Below, piece after piece: positions 1 through 6,472 of a stretch of 6,924 nt of DNA. Source of the stretch: Chloroflexota bacterium (lineage in GTDB: Bacteria; Chloroflexota; Anaerolineae; Aggregatilineales; UBA2796); contig RFIM01000075.1 in NCBI GenBank assembly GCA_003695215.1, positions 1 to 6,924 of the forward strand, in the 5' to 3' direction. A program made the position numbers and the translations under genes. The notes under the pieces are model-generated. The model did not search any database. It worked only from the letters and a program-made list of their open reading frames with translations, and was not told where the DNA came from. The first letter of the stretch is position 1. Every line of letters starts with the position of its first letter.

Positions 1-550
1 CAGCCAAGATGGCGAGCCGTTTATCTTGCACCACGACCGTCCTGCCGCTCAGATCAGCCAGCGCGGCGATCAAGGCGCGCAAGCCACGATTCTCCGTGCT
101 GAGCTGCAGCAGCTGCTCATGGATGACGGCACCGCGCTCTTCAGGACTCGGCGGCGTGCCCAGCAGGACGCGCACGCAGTCGCGCTCGAGTTGGCGCAAA
201 ACAACGCCGTCGGGCAGGTTCAAAAGCGGTATGTTGTGATCCTGAGCCGCTTTGCGCGCCGCGCTATCGACTGTGCCGACCACAGCGATAGCTGCCACGT
301 CCATTTGCGCTAGATCGTGGATAATTGACGTCAAGGTCAGCTTATCGCTGAGCAGATGCAGCGCATCTATGGAGAGCAGCGCCAACTCACGCCCTTCCAG
401 CGAAGGGAAAGCCGGCGGGCGCGTGTGCAGCACGGCTACCCACGAGACGGCGCCGTGCAAACCTGCCTGGCCTGCCACAAGGCGCGTGCCGATTGGCAGC
501 GCGTGGCGCAGCAAATCTTGAACACTCACAGTCGGGCGCGTGTGGCTCAT
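1..550 (-). CDS. PucR-family transcriptional regulator, N-terminal part (cut by window edge)
   Basis: The frame opens at ATG 550-548 and stays open to the left edge, giving 183 residues with no stop. Residues 8 to about 125 look like the PucR N-terminal ligand-sensing domain: it opens VSVQDLLRHALPIGTRLVAG, followed by a GAVSWVAV segment and a hydrophobic core ending near NLPDGVVLRQLERD. Residues 138-160 look helical. From about 160 (LIAALADLSGRTVVVQDKRLAIL) a GAF-like sensor region seems to begin. In known family members a C-terminal helix-turn-helix binds DNA; it would lie outside the window. Relatives control purine, amino-acid or other nitrogen catabolism. The gene starts 10 bases after the glutamine synthetase stop with no convincing Shine-Dalgarno, so translation is probably coupled to it. 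A role in regulating this operon or nitrogen use is inference. The family call is fairly firm, the ligand unknown. Confidence 0.82.
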   Translation of the reverse strand, partial: MSHTRPTVSVQDLLRHALPIGTRLVAGQAGLHGAVSWVAVLHTRPPAFPSLEGRELALLSIDALHLLSDKLTLTSIIHDLAQMDVAAIAVVGTVDSAARKAAQDHNIPLLNLPDGVVLRQLERDCVRVLLGTPPSPEERGAVIHEQLLQLSTENRGLRALIAALADLSGRTVVVQDKRLAILA

Positions 551-560
551 GGCAGTGCGC

Positions 561-1910
561 TCAATAGTTGAGCAGGTAACGTTCCAGCTCCCAGGGCGAG
601 ACGCTCAGCACGTAGTCGTTCCACTCCAAGCGTTTCGCCTCTAGGAAGCGCTCGAAGACGGTCAGGCCGAGCGCGGCGCTCGCCAATTCAGAACGTTCGA
701 AGGCATCTAGGGCTTCGTTCAGCGATGTCGGCAGCGTCTCAATTTGGCGGCGGCGCACGTTGAAGGCGTACAGCTCTTCCTCGGCGGCAGGCGGCAAAGG
801 CGTGTTGCGTTGAATGCCATCGAGGCCGCTGTGCAGCATCACGGCGAAGGCCAAGTATGGATTGCAGCTCGGATCGACGCAGCGCAGCTCGATGCGGGCG
901 CGATCGCGTCCGCTCGGTTGATTGCGCGGCACACGCAGTAGCGCCGCCCGATTCAACTGCGCCCAAGTCACGTACACAGGTGCCTCCAGGCCTGCTACCA
1001 AGCGCTTGTAGCTGTTTACCAAAGGCGCCAGCACAGCGCATATGCCGCGTGCGTGCGCCAATTGCCCTGCCATGAAGGCGCGCCCTAGCGCCGAAAGGCC
1101 GTAGGCATCTTCAGGATCAGCGAACAGATTGACGCCTTCAGCATTGGTCAGCATTTGGTGTGTATGCATGCCGCTGCCTGCCACGCCTGCCAACGGCTTT
1201 GGCATGAAGGTCGCCAACAGGCCGTGATCGCGCGCCACGGAGCGCACTACCAAGCGTGCCGTCATGATCGCGTCGGCCATGGCAAGCGCCTCGAGCGGCG
1301 CGAAATCTATCTCGTGCTGGCCATCGCCGACTTCCGAATGCGCCGAGTCCACTAGGATACCCATTGATTCAAGTGCGTCTGTGATGGCGCGGCGCACGCG
1401 CTGTGTTAAGCTATCGCTCACGTCGAAGTAACCTGCATGATCGCCAGCTTGTGGCACGCTCGCGCCGCCTTGCAAAGGACGGAATAGGTAGAACTCCAGC
1501 TCAGGCGCCAGCAGATAGCGATAGCCGTGCTCAGCGGCTAGCGCAACGGCACGGCGCAGCACGCCGCGCGGATCGCCGCTGTACGGCTCGCCACTGGGCG
1601 TGTAGACATCGCAGATCAGGCGCGCCACGCGATCGGTCTGGCTCGCCCAGCTCTGCACAGCATAGGTGGCAGGATCAGGGCGCAGGAACATATCTGACTC
1701 AGCCACACGCGCAAAGCCTTCTAGGGCAGAGCCATCAAACCAGACGCCATGCGCGAACGCCGCTTCGAGCTGGCGCGCTGGAATCTGCACCATCTTGACC
1801 ATGCCCGTTATGTCAGTGAATTGCAGATCGAAATAGGCGATCTGATCGTGCGCAGCGCGCTCGATGACTGCCTGAGCCGCTTCAGAGAGCCTCACGCCTC
1901 GACCTTTCAT
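561..1910 (-). CDS. glnA: Type I glutamine synthetase
   Basis: A full-length GS-I of 449 residues, predicted to form glutamine from glutamate, ammonia and ATP in the cytoplasm. The N-terminal beta-grasp domain covers about 20-110, with VWFDGSALEGFARVAESDM at 56-74. Catalytic-domain signatures include metal ligands E137/E139 (PELEF), E193 and E200 (EVGDGQHEID), H249/H251 in GSGMHTHQ, the flap loop NSYKRLVAGLEAPV at 299-312 with R303 and E309, R321 and R326, and R339/E341/R343 followed by NPYLAFAVML. The C-terminus SPWELERYLLNY is typical. The usual PGY/PGF of the flap is AGL here. The tyrosine near the enterobacterial adenylylation site is present (Y381), but its context is LYAFN rather than LYDLPPE, so adenylylation is unlikely. 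The start ATG overlaps the upstream gene's stop as ATGA, which suggests coupled translation. A GS-like ligase acting on another amine cannot be excluded, but the complete active site favours true GS. Confidence 0.92.
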   Translation of the reverse strand: MKGRGVRLSEAAQAVIERAAHDQIAYFDLQFTDITGMVKMVQIPARQLEAAFAHGVWFDGSALEGFARVAESDMFLRPDPATYAVQSWASQTDRVARLICDVYTPSGEPYSGDPRGVLRRAVALAAEHGYRYLLAPELEFYLFRPLQGGASVPQAGDHAGYFDVSDSLTQRVRRAITDALESMGILVDSAHSEVGDGQHEIDFAPLEALAMADAIMTARLVVRSVARDHGLLATFMPKPLAGVAGSGMHTHQMLTNAEGVNLFADPEDAYGLSALGRAFMAGQLAHARGICAVLAPLVNSYKRLVAGLEAPVYVTWAQLNRAALLRVPRNQPSGRDRARIELRCVDPSCNPYLAFAVMLHSGLDGIQRNTPLPPAAEEELYAFNVRRRQIETLPTSLNEALDAFERSELASAALGLTVFERFLEAKRLEWNDYVLSVSPWELERYLLNY

Positions 1911-2821
1911 AAGCTCGCCACTTGCCAGCCCTTGCCGCGATGCCCAAATGGAAAAACTTTCGGATGCAGAATCTCAGCCAGAATTTCTAGCGATTGTAAG
2001 AGGCGCGGCCCAGGACGGTTGAAGTACTGATTGCCATCCGTCAGGTAGACCTGCCCTGTTTGAACGGCGCGCAGCTTATGCCAGCCTTCTAGCGCCTGTA
2101 GGATCGGCAAATCCTGAGCAGTGCGCGCTATATCGAAGCCGCAGGGCATCAGGATGATGACTTCAGGATCGGCCTCGCGCAGAGCCTCCCAGGCTAGCCA
2201 TGGCGAGTGCGCGCCTGCCTCGCCGAATAGATTGATCCCGCCTGCCATTTCCACTAGCTGAGGAATCCAGTTGCCTGCGGCCATCAATGGATCGATCCAC
2301 TCCAAGCAAGCGACCGTCGGCTTGTGCGGAAGGCGCTGGGCGCGATCGGCCACAACTTCCATGCGCCAGCGGATGTCCATGACCAAGCGCTCGCCGCTCT
2401 CAGGCACCCCGAGCGCCTCAGCCACTCGATGAATGTCGGCGAAGATATCTTCAAGCCGATTCGGCTCTAACGAGACAATGCGCGCCGCCTGCGACCAAGT
2501 GCAGACCGCCTTCTGCACCTCTGCCAAGCTGACCGCACAGACTTCGCACAGCGACTGCGTCAGGATCACGTCAGGCTGCAAGCGCTGCAGAAGCGCCTCG
2601 TCCACGCGATAAACTGAGAGCGCCTCGCGCAGCACCTCGCGCACACGCTGGTTGATCTCAGCGCTCGTGCCATGCGGATCGAACTTCGGCGCCGTGCAAA
2701 CAGGCAGCGCCTTGACTTGCTCAGGATAATCGCACTCGTGCGACCGACCGACCAGATGATCAGCCATGCCAAGCGCACAGACGATCTCCGTGCTGCTCGG
2801 CAGAAGTGAGACCACGCGCAT
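1907..2821 (-). CDS. Cytosolic BtuF-like (cobalamin/siderophore-type) binding protein
   Basis: A 304-residue protein of the periplasmic-binding fold related to BtuF/FepB (COG0614 type), starting MRVVSLLPSSTEIVCALGMADHLVG. It begins directly with the first strand of the fold and has no signal peptide or lipobox, so it is predicted to stay in the cytosol. It resembles the stand-alone 'cobalamin-binding protein' group: SHECDYP at 27-33, PDVILTQ then LCEVCAVS at 91-98, EWIDPLMAAGNW around 174-184, LMPCGFD at 225-231, and NRPGPRLLQSLEILAEILHP at 268-287. Eight cysteines are present; C30, C92, C95 and C227 sit in these conserved-looking motifs. No permease or ATPase gene lies beside it, so a transport role is doubtful. 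It follows the AlaX-like gene after 26 bases with a good Shine-Dalgarno and overlaps the glutamine synthetase start by 4 bases. The family is clear, but the ligand and true function are unknown. Confidence 0.82.
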   Translation of the reverse strand: MRVVSLLPSSTEIVCALGMADHLVGRSHECDYPEQVKALPVCTAPKFDPHGTSAEINQRVREVLREALSVYRVDEALLQRLQPDVILTQSLCEVCAVSLAEVQKAVCTWSQAARIVSLEPNRLEDIFADIHRVAEALGVPESGERLVMDIRWRMEVVADRAQRLPHKPTVACLEWIDPLMAAGNWIPQLVEMAGGINLFGEAGAHSPWLAWEALREADPEVIILMPCGFDIARTAQDLPILQALEGWHKLRAVQTGQVYLTDGNQYFNRPGPRLLQSLEILAEILHPKVFPFGHRGKGWQVASL

Positions 2822-2829
2822 TTCACAGA

Positions 2830-2833
2830 CTCC
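2830..2833 (-). promoter_or_regulatory. Shine-Dalgarno of the BtuF-like gene
   Basis: GGAG on the minus strand, 8 bases before the ATG at 2821. It is one of only two convincing ribosome binding sites in the window and supports this start for the 304-residue protein. Confidence 0.65.
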
Positions 2834-2847
2834 GCAACAAACTCATC

Positions 2848-4044
2848 TCACGATAACAGCGCTATAGCCGCGTCAATTGCCGCTTGCACTTGCGCCAAAT
2901 CTGCCTTGACGCCGCCGCCCTGCGCCATATTTGGCCTGCCGCCGCCGCGCGCGCCGAGCCGCTCCAAGGCGCATTTGAGCAACGGCACGACGTCCAGCGG
3001 CACATCGGCGCTGCGCGCGAAGACCAGCTGCGCTTTTTCGTCAACCGCGCCCAAAAGCGCGATCACGCCTGCCTCAGCCGTCAGCGCTTGCGCCAACAGG
3101 CGCACCTCATCGGCGCTACGCGCAAAGGCGCGCGCCACAAGCCGATAAGGGCCGTGCAGCGCGGCCTCTGCCAACAGCGACGCGGCTTCATATGCCGCCA
3201 ATTGCTCGCGCGCTGCTCTCAGATCGCTCTGCAGAGCGCGATTTTGATCTTGCAAGCGCGCCACAGCCTCAGGCAGTTCCCAATAGCCGACCGTCAAAGC
3301 CGCTGCCAAGCGATTGATCACATCGTTCTTCGCCTGAAAGTCGCGCAGCGCGCGTTCGCCGCACTTGAATTCAAGCCGAGTAGTCTGGCCGCGCCTCTCA
3401 GCCTTGATGATTTTGATCAAGCCGATCTCGCCGGTGTGCGCCACATGTGTGCCGCCACAGGCCGTGATATCGAAGCCGCCAATATCCACAACGCGCACTT
3501 TGCCATCTACCTCAGGCAATTTGCGAAGGTTGAGCGCCGCCAATGCCTCAGGGCTAGGGAACCATGCGCGCACAGGACGGTTTTCTAGCACGACCTGATT
3601 CGCCAATTGCTCGACAGCCTGCCAAGCTTCAGGCGTGATGTCAGCGCGATCGATGTCAATGGTCATGCTCGCCTCGCTCATGTGCACGCTGAGCGTCTGC
3701 GCTTGCGCGGCGCGCTCAAGGGCCTGCGAGAGGATGTGCTGCCCGCTGTGATGCGAGCGCAAGTCGCGCCTGCGCTCGCCGTCAATGACGCCTGTGACGC
3801 GCGGCGCGTTCAGCGGCGCCTCAAGCACGTGTAGCACTGCCCGATCCGTCGGCCGCGTCTGAACGTCCAGCACGCGCACGCCGTTCAGCGTGCCGCGATC
3901 TGCAGGCTGGCCGCCGCCTTCGGGATAAAAATAAGTGCGATCCAGCACTACAGCAGGGCGATCCGCGTGAGTGGTCACCTCAAGGACGGTCGCTTCAAAG
4001 GTGAGCGTATAAGCGTCGTTGTAGTATAAGCGTTCTGTGGTCAT
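2848..4044 (-). CDS. alaX: Long-form AlaX alanyl-tRNA editing protein
   Basis: A 398-residue stand-alone relative of the editing half of alanyl-tRNA synthetase. Family members hydrolyse mischarged Ser-tRNA(Ala) (some also Gly) in trans, protecting against serine misincorporation. The order is a small beta-rich domain with YFYPEGGGQPADRG at 38-51, then the editing core with zinc ligands H99 and H103 in HHSGQH and C196/H200 in CGGTH, then RLEFKCGERAL at 223-233. A probable coiled coil spans 255-290, and a DHHA1-type C-terminal domain carries GGGRPNMAQGGG at 367-378. This layout and length match AlaX-L. There is no aminoacylation domain, so it is not a broken alaS. The start MTTERLYYNDAY matches family N-termini; no Shine-Dalgarno precedes it, and a promoter-like -10 box sits 7 bases upstream. 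It is the first gene of the apparent four-gene operon. Confidence 0.92.
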   Translation of the reverse strand: MTTERLYYNDAYTLTFEATVLEVTTHADRPAVVLDRTYFYPEGGGQPADRGTLNGVRVLDVQTRPTDRAVLHVLEAPLNAPRVTGVIDGERRRDLRSHHSGQHILSQALERAAQAQTLSVHMSEASMTIDIDRADITPEAWQAVEQLANQVVLENRPVRAWFPSPEALAALNLRKLPEVDGKVRVVDIGGFDITACGGTHVAHTGEIGLIKIIKAERRGQTTRLEFKCGERALRDFQAKNDVINRLAAALTVGYWELPEAVARLQDQNRALQSDLRAAREQLAAYEAASLLAEAALHGPYRLVARAFARSADEVRLLAQALTAEAGVIALLGAVDEKAQLVFARSADVPLDVVPLLKCALERLGARGGGRPNMAQGGGVKADLAQVQAAIDAAIALLS

Positions 4045-4051
4045 GCTGAGG

Positions 4052-4081
4052 AGTCTAGCGCAGCGGCTTGAGTTTGTCCAA
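4052..4081 (-). promoter_or_regulatory. Candidate promoter for a leaderless alaX transcript
   Basis: On the minus strand, TTGGAC (4081-4076) and TAGACT (4057-4052) are separated by 18 bases. TAGACT fits the TANNNT pattern of -10 boxes; the -35 match is only partial. The -10 ends 7 bases before the A of the alaX ATG, so transcription would start at or near the start codon. This agrees with the lack of a Shine-Dalgarno for alaX. The call rests on pattern and position only. Confidence 0.4.
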
Positions 4082-4083
4082 AG

Positions 4084-4132
4084 GTGCGCCCTGCCCTAGC
4101 CGAAAAGGTCTCCTTGCGGTAGGGCAAGGCAC
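4084..4132. repeat. Long inverted repeat (stem-loop), possible terminator after the E2 gene
   Basis: The main arms are 4088-4098 (gccctgcccta) and 4120-4130 (tagggcaaggc), 11 pairs with one G/T wobble in the stem. Inside, ccg 4100-4102 pairs with cgg 4117-4119, and aagg 4105-4108 pairs with cctt 4112-4115, leaving a 3-base loop and small internal bulges. Alternatively, outside the arms, gtgc 4084-4087 can pair with gcac 4129-4132. It starts about 50 bases after the E2 stop and ends just before the alaX promoter candidate. No T-tract follows on the minus strand, so it is not a textbook intrinsic terminator. It could act as a terminator, an RNA 3'-end stabiliser, an attenuator or a copy of a dispersed palindrome. 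The rest of the 4045-4181 gap shows nothing else certain, only a short repeated GCCTTGCC. Confidence 0.6.
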
Positions 4133-4181
4133 AACCAATACTTCTTCTTGCAGGCAAGGCGCGATCTCGAGGAGCGTTGGC

Positions 4182-5474
4182 TCACCAAGCCAGCAAAGAT
4201 GGCGTTTCCAGGACGAGGCGCAGGTCGCGCAGGAAGTGCGCCGCGTGCGCGCCGTCGACCACGCGATGATCGGCGCTGAGCATCAGGTTGAGCATCGGTC
4301 GCAGCACAGGCTTGCCTTCTGCATCAGGCACAAACTGCTGCACAATGCGCCCGACGGCCAAGATCGCCACTTGCGGCGGATTGATGATCGCCGTGAAGCG
4401 ATCCACGCCGAACATGCCCATATTGCTGATGGTGAAAGTGCCGCCACTGACCTGATCGAGCGTCAACTTGCCTTGGCGCGCCAAATCAGCAAGCCGATCG
4501 ACCTCCTGCTGAATGCTCTGCAGCGAGAGCTTCTCAGCGTTGTGTATCACAGGCACGATCAAGCCATCTGGCAGCGCCACTGCCATGCCGATGTTGGCTG
4601 TGTGCCAATAGGAAATCTCGTCATTCTCCAGCGTGGCGTTGAGCGCAGGATGCTTCAGGAGCGCCCAAGCGCAGGCTTTGATCAGCACAGCCGTGACTGA
4701 GAGCTTCTCATGGCGTGCCTTGAGCGTTTTGCGCAGGCCTTCAATAGCGCTCATATCCGCAGTAGCTTCCAGGAAGATGTGCGGCGCGGTCTGGAAGCTC
4801 TTCTGCAGGCGCTGCGCGATGGTGCGGCGCATGCCTTCAAGGCGCACTACATGCCGATCTGTCGGCGCAGGGAAGCTCGGCGGCGCCATATCTTGCGTAT
4901 CGCGCTTGCCGAGCGGCCTGGCAGGCGCAACAGGTGGCTCAGGCGCGGCTTGGGCGGCGCGCTCCGCAATGACGGCGCGTACATCCGTGCCTTGCACGCG
5001 CCCAGCAGGGCCTGTGCCTGGCACTTGAGCTAAATCAATGCCGTGTTCAGCCGCCAAGCGGCGCGCTGCTGGTGTGGCGCGCACTTTTAGCGCCTGTTCC
5101 ACATCGCGGCGCATGATCTTGCCATCGCGGCCGCTGCCTTGCACAGCCGCCAAGTCCAGATGGTTGCTCTCGGCGATGCGCCGCGCCAAAGGCGTGGCAT
5201 TCGGCGCGCTCGCAGGCGCTGCTTCTGCCACTTCGCCTTCGCGCAGCAAATAGCAGATCACCTCAGTCACAGGCACGATATCGCCTGCTTGGTACAGAAT
5301 CTGATGGACGACGCCATCTTCGGTCGCCTCGACTTCCATGTTGACCTTGTCGGTAGTCACTTCGCAGAGCGGATCGCCGCTGCGGACGCGATCGCCTTCG
5401 CGCACCAGCCACTGTACGATCTGGCAGCTCTCGAGCGTGAAACCGAACTTCGGCATGATGATCGGCACGGGCAT
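4182..5474 (-). CDS. 2-oxo acid dehydrogenase E2 (dihydrolipoamide acyltransferase) with two subunit-binding domains
   Basis: The 430-residue core subunit of a pyruvate/acetoin/2-oxo acid dehydrogenase complex; it moves the acyl group from the lipoyl arm to CoA. An N-terminal lipoyl domain (1 to about 78) has the modified lysine K43 in TTDKVNMEVEA. Two peripheral subunit-binding domains follow back to back: 92-129 (NATPLARRIAE..., GSGRDGKI) and 132-169 (RATPAARRLAA..., GTGPAGRV). An Ala/Pro-rich linker spans about 170-205. The catalytic domain (about 205-430) contains GGTFTISNMG at 344-353 and the active-site motif SADHRVVDG with H403 and D407. Most E2 proteins carry a single subunit-binding domain. 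The gene begins 2 bases after the E1-beta stop with a strong Shine-Dalgarno inside that gene's end. The exact substrate is not decided by sequence alone. Confidence 0.93.
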   Translation of the reverse strand: MPVPIIMPKFGFTLESCQIVQWLVREGDRVRSGDPLCEVTTDKVNMEVEATEDGVVHQILYQAGDIVPVTEVICYLLREGEVAEAAPASAPNATPLARRIAESNHLDLAAVQGSGRDGKIMRRDVEQALKVRATPAARRLAAEHGIDLAQVPGTGPAGRVQGTDVRAVIAERAAQAAPEPPVAPARPLGKRDTQDMAPPSFPAPTDRHVVRLEGMRRTIAQRLQKSFQTAPHIFLEATADMSAIEGLRKTLKARHEKLSVTAVLIKACAWALLKHPALNATLENDEISYWHTANIGMAVALPDGLIVPVIHNAEKLSLQSIQQEVDRLADLARQGKLTLDQVSGGTFTISNMGMFGVDRFTAIINPPQVAILAVGRIVQQFVPDAEGKPVLRPMLNLMLSADHRVVDGAHAAHFLRDLRLVLETPSLLAW

Positions 5475-5476
5475 GG

Positions 5477-6472
5477 CTAGTACTCACCTTTCACCAGTTT
5501 GCGCGCCTCGCGCACAATGCTCTCGACTTGCGGCACAGCGTGATATTCCAGCTCGCGATTGTAGGGAATGGGAATGTCCAAGCCTGCCAAGCGCCGAATG
5601 GGCGCTTCAAGGTAGTCGAAAGCCTCGCTGGCCGCAATGCGCGCCACGATCTCGCCGCCAAAGCCGCCCATCTCGACCGCCTCATGCACCACTAGGGCAC
5701 GGCCTGTCTTCTTGACCGACTCGATGATCGGCGCGTCATCCAATGGCTTGAGCGTGCGCGGATCGATCACCTCAAGCTCAATGCCTTCTTTTGCCAGCTC
5801 TTCAGCGGCCTGCAGCGCCCGATTGACCATAATTGAAGTCGCCACGACCGTCAAATGCGCGCCTTCGCGCACTACTTTGCTCTGGCTCAGCGGCACGATG
5901 TAGGGCTCTTCAGGCACGTGCCCTTTGGTCTTGTAGAGCAGCTTATGCTCAACGAAGATGACAGGGTTGTTATCCTGCACAGAGGCGCGCAGCAAGCCTT
6001 TGGCATCGTAAGGTGTGCTTGGCATGACGACCTTGAGGCCTGGCACGTGAACAAACCAGTTCTCAAGGCTCTCGCTGTGCTGTGCGGCTGCGCCTGTGCC
6101 GCTGCCGCCTGGCATCCGCAAGACCATTGGCACGCTTGCTTTGCCGCCGAACATGAAGCGCACCTTCGCCGCTTGTAGCACCAGCTGCTCCATGCTCAGC
6201 GTGACGAAGTCCATGAATTGGATTTCGCCGATCGGGCGCATGCCTGTCAGGGCCGCGCCGATGCAAGCGCCCGCGATGCCCGCCTCTGAGATCGGGGTAT
6301 CAATGACGCGCTCAGCGCCAAACTGCTCGATCAAGCCCGCCGTAACGCCGAAAGCGCCGCCATATACGCCGATATCCTCGCCGATCAAGAAAACGCGCTC
6401 GTCTTCTTCCATCAGCTGGCGCAAGCCCTCGCGCAGGGCCTCAGCGTAGGTCAGTTCGCGCAGCTCAGGCAT
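5477..6472 (-). CDS. 2-oxo acid dehydrogenase E1 component, beta subunit
   Basis: A 331-residue beta subunit of the thiamine-diphosphate E1 enzyme, which with E1-alpha decarboxylates the 2-oxo acid and acylates the E2 lipoyl group. It starts MPELRELTYAEALREGL, the usual family N-terminus. Signatures include IGEDIGVYGGAFGVTAGL (30-47), DTPISEAGIAG (58-68) with E63, the family position for the glutamate that activates the thiamine ring, GEIQFMDF (82-89), GGSGTGAAAQHSESLE (122-137) with H132, and the C-terminal transketolase-type domain with EVIDPRTLKPLD (234-245). The same frame is open upstream to an ATG at 6589, but those 39 residues are basic, non-conserved and lie within the E1-alpha gene, so the 6472 start is preferred. 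It overlaps the E1-alpha stop by 8 bases, with only a weak GGTG upstream, indicating coupled translation. Length is normal for the family. Confidence 0.94.
   Translation of the reverse strand: MPELRELTYAEALREGLRQLMEEDERVFLIGEDIGVYGGAFGVTAGLIEQFGAERVIDTPISEAGIAGACIGAALTGMRPIGEIQFMDFVTLSMEQLVLQAAKVRFMFGGKASVPMVLRMPGGSGTGAAAQHSESLENWFVHVPGLKVVMPSTPYDAKGLLRASVQDNNPVIFVEHKLLYKTKGHVPEEPYIVPLSQSKVVREGAHLTVVATSIMVNRALQAAEELAKEGIELEVIDPRTLKPLDDAPIIESVKKTGRALVVHEAVEMGGFGGEIVARIAASEAFDYLEAPIRRLAGLDIPIPYNRELEYHAVPQVESIVREARKLVKGEY
5483..5490 (-). promoter_or_regulatory. Shine-Dalgarno of the E2 gene
   Basis: AAGGTGAG on the minus strand, 8 bases before the E2 ATG at 5474. It lies inside the last codons of E1-beta. 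It is the best ribosome binding site in the window and fixes the E2 start. Confidence 0.7.

Noticed and set aside
2884..3588. Plus-strand open frame of 234 codons opposite alaX
   Set aside because: The translation is Arg/Gln/His-rich with no family motif and lies wholly antisense to a well-supported gene, so it is a composition-driven shadow.
2848..4044. A truncated alanyl-tRNA synthetase pseudogene
   Set aside because: Start, both zinc half-motifs, DHHA1 domain and stop are intact, and the length equals the stand-alone AlaX-L family.
4044..4181. T-box, riboswitch or leader-peptide attenuator before alaX
   Set aside because: No T-box antiterminator signature or riboswitch core was found. 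A possible 8-codon TTG-started frame overlaps the promoter candidate and has no ribosome site.
4068..4700. Plus-strand open frame of 210 codons across the gap and the E2 gene
   Set aside because: It has no recognisable motif and overlaps the catalytic domain of E2 in antisense; codon bias of the minus strand explains it.
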